Source of the DNA: an uncultured Fenollaria sp.
GTDB taxonomy: Bacteria > Bacillota > Clostridia > Tissierellales > Peptoniphilaceae
Assembly (NCBI RefSeq): GCF_934202865.1
Contig: NZ_CAKPYL010000006.1
Span: 1-41,261 of the forward strand
DNA length: 41,261 bases
Reading direction: 5' to 3'
Positions within the stretch are counted from its first letter, which is position 1, and each line of letters begins with the position of its first letter. Below, one piece after another: positions 35,467 through 41,261 of this stretch. Below the pieces are notes generated by a model. The model did not search any database. It was given only the letters and a program-made list of their open reading frames with translations, and was not told the origin of the DNA. The position numbers were made by a program, and so were the translations under genes.

Positions 35467-37271
35467 TATTTCTTTTCCTTGTACTTCAATACTGATAAGA
35501 AGGCCTCTTGAGGCAATTCTACTGAGCCAATTTGGCGCATCCTCTTCTTACCTTCTTTTTGCTTTTCAAGTAATTTTTTCTTTCTTGAAATATCGCCGCC
35601 GTAGCACTTTGCAAGAACGTCTTTTCTAAGTGCTTTGATAGTTTCTCTCGCGATAATCTTTGAGCCGATAGCTGCTTGTATAGGTATTTGGAATTGATGT
35701 CTTGGGATAACGTCCTTTAGTCCCTCAACAATTGATCTACTTCTTTCATAAGCGTTTGACTCGTGTAAGATCAAGCTGAATGCGTCGATAAGCTCGCCAT
35801 TGATAAGTATGTCAACCTTAACAAGCTCACTTCTTTGATAACCACAAATTTCATAATCAAGCGATGCGTAGCCCTTTGTATTTGACTTAAGCGCATCGAA
35901 GAAGTCATATATAACCTCATTTAGTGGCATCCTATAGTGAAGCGTAACCCTTGTTTGATCAAGGTATTCCATGTTAATAAATTCGCCACGTCTATTTTGA
36001 CAGATGTCCATGATGGCTCCAACAAAATCCTTTGGAGTCATGATCTCTGCGTTAACCATAGGCTCTTCCATGTAATCAATTTCACTTGGGTCAGGAAGGT
36101 TCGATGGGTTTTGTATCATCATCATAGTACCATCCTTTTTATGAACTTCATATATAACTGATGGTGCAGTTGTGATTATATTTAAATTAAATTCTCTTTC
36201 AAGTCTTTCGGTAATTATCTCCATATGAAGAAGGCCAAGAAAACCGCATCTGAAACCAAAGCCTAAGGCAACAGAACTTTCTGCTTCAAAAACAAGAGAT
36301 GCGTCATTAACTTGAAGCTTTTCAAGAGCCTCTCTAACGCTGTTAAAGTCCTCGCCCTCTGCTGGATATATACCGCAGTAAACCATTGGTACGACCTTCT
36401 TGTAACCGCTTAGTGGCTCAGCTGTTGGATTGTCAAGATAAGTTATTGTATCACCAACTCTGGCGTCCTTCACATTTTTAATCTGTGCAGTAAAGTAGCC
36501 TACTTCGCCTGCTTCAAGCGTATCCTTCTTTAATAAAGATGTGTTATTTACGCCAACTTCATCAACTTCAAATGTAGTACCTGTTTGCATCATCTTTATT
36601 TGAGTGCCTTTTTTGATTACGCCATCAAAAACTCTGATGTAGCAGATAACGCCTCTGTAAGCATCATATACCGAGTCAAAGATAAGCGCCTTTAAAGGCT
36701 TGTCCTTATCACCATTTGGCGGCGGAACGTTTTTAACGATGTCCTCTAAAACATCTTCAATATTCAATCCGCTCTTTGCACTGATTAGCGGCGCGTCAGT
36801 CGTATCAAGGCCGATGATATCTTCAATCTCTTCCTTAACTTCATCTGGTCTTGCACTTGGCAAGTCCATCTTGTTAATAACAGGAAGTATCTCTAGGTCT
36901 TGATCTAAGGCTAGATAGACGTTAGAAAGCGTTTGCGCTTCAACGCCTTGTGTCGCGTCAACAACAAGTATCGCGCCCTCACATGCCTTTAGCGATCTAC
37001 TCACTTCGTAGTTAAAGTCGACGTGGCCGGGCGTGTCTATAAGGTTAAGTATATAGTCCTGTCCGTCATTTGCCTTATATATCAAGCGTATAGCCTTTAA
37101 TTTAATTGTTATTCCTCTTTCTCTTTCAAGATCCATGCTATCCAAAACTTGTGATTGCATCTCTCTTTGAGTAAGTAATCCAGTCTTTTCAATGATTCTA
37201 TCCGCCAAAGTAGATTTACCATGGTCGATGTGTGCAATTATTGAAAAGTTACGAATATATTTTTGATCCAT
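35466..37271 (-). CDS. lepA: Elongation factor 4 (LepA)
   Basis: 601 residues, the full length. Ribosomal GTPase that back-translocates or otherwise tunes translation and 30S biogenesis. Visible: G1 [19 protein letters not shown] (switch I), DTPGHVDF (G3), NKMDLP (G4), and the C-terminal LepA-specific region [22 protein letters not shown] with [37 protein letters not shown] ending. Ten bases after lepB. Confidence 0.97.
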   Translation of the reverse strand: MDQKYIRNFSIIAHIDHGKSTLADRIIEKTGLLTQREMQSQVLDSMDLERERGITIKLKAIRLIYKANDGQDYILNLIDTPGHVDFNYEVSRSLKACEGAILVVDATQGVEAQTLSNVYLALDQDLEILPVINKMDLPSARPDEVKEEIEDIIGLDTTDAPLISAKSGLNIEDVLEDIVKNVPPPNGDKDKPLKALIFDSVYDAYRGVICYIRVFDGVIKKGTQIKMMQTGTTFEVDEVGVNNTSLLKKDTLEAGEVGYFTAQIKNVKDARVGDTITYLDNPTAEPLSGYKKVVPMVYCGIYPAEGEDFNSVREALEKLQVNDASLVFEAESSVALGFGFRCGFLGLLHMEIITERLEREFNLNIITTAPSVIYEVHKKDGTMMMIQNPSNLPDPSEIDYMEEPMVNAEIMTPKDFVGAIMDICQNRRGEFINMEYLDQTRVTLHYRMPLNEVIYDFFDALKSNTKGYASLDYEICGYQRSELVKVDILINGELIDAFSLILHESNAYERSRSIVEGLKDVIPRHQFQIPIQAAIGSKIIARETIKALRKDVLAKCYGGDISRKKKLLEKQKEGKKRMRQIGSVELPQEAFLSVLKYKEKK

Positions 37272-37280
37272 CCTATCATC

Positions 37281-37904
37281 CTATCTAAATATTTTTAATT
37301 TATTCAAAGGCCAAAATCTAAATACAGCCTTACCTTGTAAATATTTTTTCTCTACAGGTCCGAAACTCCTTGAGTCGTAGGAGTTACCGCCCTCTCTATT
37401 GTCCCCCATAACAAAGTATGAGTCCTCAGGCACAACCCAATGGTTGCCGTTTTGCTCGCTAGTCTTTCTATCTAGGTATGGCTCGTCGAGCTTATTACCA
37501 TTGACATAGACTTCGCCATCGATGATGTCAATAACGTCGCCTGCAAGACCGATGAGCCTCTTGATATAGTGCTCGTTATTAGTCTTCTCGCCCTTGATAA
37601 CGACTATGTCGCCTCTATTTGGCTCTTTGAAGTACTTAAACAGCTTCCACTCGAAGACTCTGTCACCAGTATGTAGGGTCGGCTCCATCGATATACCCTC
37701 AACCCTCGTTAGAGCAAAGACGAAGTTCACGAGGAATAAAGTGATGGCAACAGTTATGACTATCGAGTATATCCACGACTTGATATCATCTTCCTTTGCC
37801 TTCGCCATCGCCTCAGCAGCTTCTAAAATTTCATTCTCACTCGCTGCCTTTGCTTCTTCATTTATATCAATATTTCTATTATTATCATCAAAATTATTTT
37901 CCAT
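37281..37904 (-). CDS. lepB: Signal peptidase I
   Basis: 207 residues. Cleaves signal peptides of exported proteins on the outer face of the membrane. After an acidic cytoplasmic tail, one membrane segment (about 44-62) is followed by the catalytic serine box VEGISMEPTL, the lysine box EHYIKRLIGLAGD and the box GDNREGGNSYDSRSFGPV. The start was set at the ATG 5 bases after AAGGAGGTC; the frame opens 13 codons earlier without support. It begins the lepB-lepA-hemW-HD operon. Confidence 0.95.
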   Translation of the reverse strand: MENNFDDNNRNIDINEEAKAASENEILEAAEAMAKAKEDDIKSWIYSIVITVAITLFLVNFVFALTRVEGISMEPTLHTGDRVFEWKLFKYFKEPNRGDIVVIKGEKTNNEHYIKRLIGLAGDVIDIIDGEVYVNGNKLDEPYLDRKTSEQNGNHWVVPEDSYFVMGDNREGGNSYDSRSFGPVEKKYLQGKAVFRFWPLNKLKIFR

Positions 37905-37996
37905 AAAAAGACCTCCTTTATAATTATAACATATTTTGACCATGAATTACAAAGAATGATTAAAATTTTTATTATTATGCAAGTGAGCCTCGTTTA

Positions 37997-38005
37997 TGTT
38001 ATAAT
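37997..38005 (+). promoter_or_regulatory. Extended -10 promoter of the ATP-grasp/FemX operon
   Basis: TGTTATAAT (TGn-TATAAT) on the plus strand, with transcription expected near 38012 and the ribosome site AAAGGAG at 38024-38030. Its place argues that the gene starts at 38037 and not further upstream. Confidence 0.6.
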
Positions 38006-38036
38006 GGTTTTAGTGATATATATAAAGGAGATAATT

Positions 38037-39251
38037 ATGAATTTTTTACTAGTTATATTAGGAACAGATGTTAACAGCTACTCCATTGCGAGAAGCTTTC
38101 ATATGAAGTACGGCATCAAGTCTTTGGTCTTAGGTAAGGCAAGGCTACTTATGACTGAAAACTCTGATATTGTCGATATAATAATCAATAAGGACTTAGA
38201 TGACGATGAGGTCATGCTTGATGAACTAAATAAAATTAAAGAAGCGCATCAAGACAAAGAGCTTATACTAGTAGCATCGTCCGACTCATATGCAGAGAGA
38301 GTCATCATGAATAAAGATAAGATTAGTGGATACCATCTGCCATTTACAGATAAGTCCATGCTTAATGAGCTAATACTTAAGAAGAACTTCTACGACTTAT
38401 GCGAAAAGTATGGCCTTAAGTATCCAAAGAGCGAGTACATTAACAAGGACAATTACAAGAGCTACAAGACAAGCTTTGACTTTCCTATGGTCTTAAAGCC
38501 ATCGAACAGTGTTGAGTACTTCTTCTTGGACTTCGAGGGCAAGAAAAAAGCATATATATTAAAAAATGAAGCTGAATTAAATAAGGCTCTTAATGATATT
38601 TATGCAAATGGCTACGAGGACTATATGATAGCTCAAGAATTTATCGAAGGAGCTGACTCAAACATGCATGTGGTCAATGCCTACGTCGATAGTAATGGCA
38701 AACTAAAACTATTCTCTCTAGGCAGAGCTCTTATGGAGGACCCTACTCCTCTGCTTATTGGTAACTACCTTGCCATAGCTGATGCGAGTGAAGATGCATA
38801 CGAAAAGATCTTCCCTATGATAAAAAATTTCTTGGAGAAAATAAATTATCGTGGCTTGGCAAATTTTGATATCAAACTTGATGATAGAACAAAAGAATAT
38901 AAGGTCTTTGAGATCAATCTTAGACAAGGACGTTCGTCTTTCTTCTCAACGCTTGCGGGCGCAAACCTAGCCGAAGCGCTTGTAAATGACTTTGTTTATC
39001 ATAAGGATGATGAGATAATAATTGGCAAGGATAAATTTTTATTCTTAGGAGCAAGATACGAAACTGTATTAAAATACATCGAAAGCGATGCCGCAAAGGA
39101 AAAGATGAGTAGCTACGATGACGATATTGAAAATATGGCGCTATACTACAGAAAGGACTTAAACGACAATAGAAAAGCAAGTTTAGATGAATATTACTCG
39201 AGATACGACAAGAGATTTGAAGAATTTTTTAAGAAGAAGTTGGTGAATTAG
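38037..39251 (+). CDS. ATP-grasp ligase, probably a D-amino acid (D-aspartate-type) ligase for peptidoglycan precursors
   Basis: 404 residues. An N-terminal pre-ATP-grasp Rossmann-like domain (MNFLLVILGTDVNSYSIARSF) is followed by the ATP-grasp fold: FPMVLKPS (K154), AQEFIEG (E201), ANFDIK and FEINLRQGRS (E292, N294) for ATP and magnesium. The layout resembles Asl-type D-aspartate ligases, which attach a D-amino acid to the side-chain amine of the third stem-peptide residue. The next gene, starting at the base after this stop, is a FemX-type aminoacyltransferase, which supports a cell-wall role. D-Asp or D-Glu specificity cannot be read directly. The start was set at the ATG after GGAG, downstream of the promoter. 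Confidence 0.7.
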   Translation: MNFLLVILGTDVNSYSIARSFHMKYGIKSLVLGKARLLMTENSDIVDIIINKDLDDDEVMLDELNKIKEAHQDKELILVASSDSYAERVIMNKDKISGYHLPFTDKSMLNELILKKNFYDLCEKYGLKYPKSEYINKDNYKSYKTSFDFPMVLKPSNSVEYFFLDFEGKKKAYILKNEAELNKALNDIYANGYEDYMIAQEFIEGADSNMHVVNAYVDSNGKLKLFSLGRALMEDPTPLLIGNYLAIADASEDAYEKIFPMIKNFLEKINYRGLANFDIKLDDRTKEYKVFEINLRQGRSSFFSTLAGANLAEALVNDFVYHKDDEIIIGKDKFLFLGARYETVLKYIESDAAKEKMSSYDDDIENMALYYRKDLNDNRKASLDEYYSRYDKRFEEFFKKKLVN

Positions 39252-40241
39252 ATGATACTTGATTTAAATAACGCTTCTGAGCTAAAACGCTACGATGACT
39301 TCGTGAAGTCAAATGAACATAGCTTTTTAACTCAGGATATGGCATGGGCAAAGATAAAAAACAATTGGTCTGAAGACTATGTTTATTTAGAAGATGGTGG
39401 TGAGATGGTCGCCGCAATGAGCATACTATCTATCAAGGCAATAGATGGAAAGTGGCTTCTTTATGCTAATCGCGGACCTGTCTGTGATATATATGATAAA
39501 AAAACTGTTTTAGCCTTAGTAGATGAAGTGAAAAAAATAGATAAGTTTAAGGATGCATTTTTATTAAGATTCGACCCAGCCATTCCCTATGATGAAAAAC
39601 TTCTTGATTTATACAAAGATACAGAATTAAAAATAAGAACAAGAGGCGCTGATGAACACAGCTTTATTCAGCCAAGACGCAACGCCATCATCGATATAAG
39701 CAAGAGCGAAGATGATATTTTAGCGAACTTCCACTCAAAGACGCGCTACAACATTCGCCTAAGCTACAGAAAAGGCGTTACGACAAGATTTTCGCAAAGT
39801 GACAAGGATCTAGATACCTTCTTCGAAGAGACTAAGGTCATGGCTGAGCGTAACGGCATCACTTATAGGCCGAAGGAGTATTTTAAGAGACTTATAAATA
39901 ATTACGACGCAAAAATATTTTTATCAGACTTCGAAGGGACTCCTCTATCGAGCGCGATACTCATCATGTATAAGGACTACGCTTGGTATATGTACGGCGC
40001 GTCAAACAATCTTCACAGAAACTATATGCCAAATTATCAAATGCAGTGGGAAATGATTAAGTATACGAAAGAGCACGGCGCCACTCGCTACGACTTCGGC
40101 GGCATATTTAAGCTAGACGATGAAGATGGTCTATATAGATTTAAAAGAGGCTTCTTAAACGAAGAGGACTTCACTGAGTTTATAGGTGAATTCGATTTAA
40201 TTCTGGACGAAGAAGCATATAAAAAATATTTAAATAAATAG
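39252..40241 (+). CDS. FemA/FemX-family peptidoglycan aminoacyltransferase
   Basis: 329 residues. Such enzymes use aminoacyl-tRNA to add amino acids to the stem-peptide lysine or ornithine of lipid II, building the interpeptide bridge. Two GNAT-like subdomains are visible; conserved stretches are NFHSKTRYNIRLSYRKGV, YGASNNLHRNYMPNYQMQWEMIKYTKEHGATRYDFGGIF and LYRFKRGF, as in FemX/MurM/FemA proteins. At about 330 residues it matches the FemX class without the FemA coiled-coil arm. Its ATG follows the TAG of the ATP-grasp gene without a gap, so coupling is likely. The amino acid used is unknown. Confidence 0.85.
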   Translation: MILDLNNASELKRYDDFVKSNEHSFLTQDMAWAKIKNNWSEDYVYLEDGGEMVAAMSILSIKAIDGKWLLYANRGPVCDIYDKKTVLALVDEVKKIDKFKDAFLLRFDPAIPYDEKLLDLYKDTELKIRTRGADEHSFIQPRRNAIIDISKSEDDILANFHSKTRYNIRLSYRKGVTTRFSQSDKDLDTFFEETKVMAERNGITYRPKEYFKRLINNYDAKIFLSDFEGTPLSSAILIMYKDYAWYMYGASNNLHRNYMPNYQMQWEMIKYTKEHGATRYDFGGIFKLDDEDGLYRFKRGFLNEEDFTEFIGEFDLILDEEAYKKYLNK

Positions 40242-40245
40242 TTTT

Positions 40246-40287
40246 GCATTAAAAAAGCTCTTCTCATATAAAAATGAGAAGAGCTTT
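40246..40287. terminator. Bidirectional terminator (FemX gene / pepA)
   Basis: A 14-bp stem (AAAGCTCTTCTCAT / ATGAGAAGAGCTTT) with a 6-base loop. The minus strand has a T-run (TTTTTT overlapping the stem end), ideal for pepA; on the plus strand the tail (CGCTTTG) is weak, but the FemX gene has no other stem-loop. Confidence 0.82.
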
Positions 40288-40308
40288 CGCTTTGTATTTA
40301 TTATGCTA

Positions 40309-41261
40309 TTAGCAAGAATGTTCAGAATTTATTAAATAATAAAGTGTCTTAACTGGAACGCCAGTTGAGCCTTTTTTGTATTGCGCGTAGTCCTTTGAAG
40401 TATCTGAAGTTCCTGCTATATCCATGTGTATCCATGGAGTTCCTTCCTTAACGAAGTTTTCAAGGAACATACCAGCTGTGATCATGCCAGCTCCGCCAGG
40501 TACTGAGTTAAGTAGATCAGTCATAGTGCCTTTAACCATGTCCTTGTACTCGTCGTCATTAGGCATTACCCATAGCTTTTCATCAGCCTTAACTGATGCT
40601 TCGTTCATTTCGTTCATAAACTCATCGTTGTTTGTTACAACACCAGTTCTATATGAGCCAAGTGCAACTACACAAGCGCCTGTAAGTGTAGCTAGGTCAA
40701 CTATCCTATCAGCCTTAAGCACATCGCCTGCGTAATAAATAGCATCTGCTAGAGTAAGTCTACCCTCAGCGTCAGTATTAGCTACTTCTATAGTCTTACC
40801 AGACATCGATCCGATTAAGTCGCCAGTCTTGTATGCCTTGCCTGAGATTAAGTTTTCGCATGATGCAACGACAGCTACAACATTTTTCTTAACTTTGTTC
40901 TTAGCAATAGCGTGCATTGCGCCTATAACAGCACCTGCTCCACCCATATCCATGTGCATTGTAGCCATGCCTTGTGGGTGCTTGATGCAGTATCCGCCTG
41001 AGTCGTATGTTAAGCCCTTGCCAACAAGCGCAGTAAGCTTATCATCTTTATCTCCATTCATATATTTCATAACAATTAGCTTTGGCTCTTTGTCAGAACC
41101 AGCTGCAACTGCTAGGAAGGCCTTCATACCAAGCTCTTCTATCTCTTTCTTGCCGTATACTTCAACAGTTACGCCAAGCGGCTCAAGATCTTCCTTCGCT
41201 CTCTTAGCTAAAACTTCTGGATACATGTCAATGGCAGGAGTGTTTACTAAATCCTTTGTTA
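40309..41261 (-). CDS. pepA: Leucyl aminopeptidase (M17), N-terminal part outside window
   Basis: The frame runs to the right edge, so the N-terminus lies outside; the visible part starts TKDLVNTPAIDMYPEVLA. This is the M17 catalytic domain, which removes N-terminal residues from peptides in the cytoplasm using two metal ions. Metal and active-site motifs: GKGLTYDSGGYCIK, MDMGGAGAV and NTDAEGRL are all intact. About 317 residues are visible. Together with the Opp transporter in this window it fits use of imported peptides as nutrients (inference). Confidence 0.94.
   Translation of the reverse strand, partial: TKDLVNTPAIDMYPEVLAKRAKEDLEPLGVTVEVYGKKEIEELGMKAFLAVAAGSDKEPKLIVMKYMNGDKDDKLTALVGKGLTYDSGGYCIKHPQGMATMHMDMGGAGAVIGAMHAIAKNKVKKNVVAVVASCENLISGKAYKTGDLIGSMSGKTIEVANTDAEGRLTLADAIYYAGDVLKADRIVDLATLTGACVVALGSYRTGVVTNNDEFMNEMNEASVKADEKLWVMPNDDEYKDMVKGTMTDLLNSVPGGAGMITAGMFLENFVKEGTPWIHMDIAGTSDTSKDYAQYKKGSTGVPVKTLYYLINSEHSC

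Noticed and set aside
37923..37952. Promoter TTGTAA-18-TATAAT for lepB
   Set aside because: Transcription would start around 37916, inside the lepB ribosome site, so this cannot produce a normal leader; it may be chance in AT-rich DNA.

Overview
The window is a piece of a low-GC bacterial chromosome whose gene content and order point to an anaerobic Gram-positive of the Clostridia/Tissierellia group, most likely Peptoniphilaceae-like (inference). The evidence is an hrcA-grpE-dnaK-dnaJ-prmA-rsmE-mtaB-HIT-rpsU-yqeY gene order, a CIRCE operator, a SCIFF (ranthipeptide) peptide with its radical-SAM maturase, strong AGGAGG ribosome binding sites, several TTG starts, and no outer-membrane genes. 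No tRNA, rRNA, insertion sequence, prophage or CRISPR array was seen. Most genes lie on the minus strand.

Layout. 1-2880: the end of a UvrD-type helicase (+), then a minus-strand pair encoding an SdpI-family membrane protein and a secreted, membrane-anchored protein of unknown function. 2881-3250: a gene-free, AT-rich stretch of degenerate repeats. 3283-10778: a complete oligopeptide ABC transporter operon, oppA-B-C-D-F plus a coupled small membrane protein, with two striking additions: a seven-repeat RCC1-like beta-propeller in the outer loop of OppC and a coiled-coil insert of about 155 residues in the OppF ATPase. 10912-15455: an operon hflX-yigZ-nadE-yebC-lit ending in a broken deoC; a consensus promoter precedes hflX. 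15570-19982: a GNAT-like protein divergent from a large class A penicillin-binding protein, then a small membrane-anchored protein. 20057-20908: an unusual folD. 21064-24756: scfA-scfB-secD-secF, a ribosomal peptide, its maturase and the SecDF translocase subunits. 24819-25484: rpsU-yqeY. 25602-29990: dnaJ-prmA-rsmE-mtaB-HIT. 30145-33570: hrcA-grpE-dnaK under CIRCE. 33757-37904: lepB-lepA-hemW-HD phosphohydrolase. 38037-40241: an ATP-grasp ligase and a FemX-type aminoacyltransferase, probably a peptidoglycan cross-bridge cassette. 40309-end: the C-terminal part of leucyl aminopeptidase.

How they fit together. The window mixes housekeeping (protein folding, ribosome maturation, translation, NAD and folate metabolism) with envelope functions: peptide import, protein export (SecDF, LepB), lipoprotein remodelling (Lit), and wall polymerisation and cross-bridging (PBP1A, ATP-grasp/FemX). 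An Opp importer followed later by PepA fits an amino-acid-fermenting lifestyle (inference). The items most worth following up are the OppC propeller fusion with the OppF insert, the SCIFF locus, the FolD lacking canonical catalytic residues, and the ATP-grasp/FemX pair.
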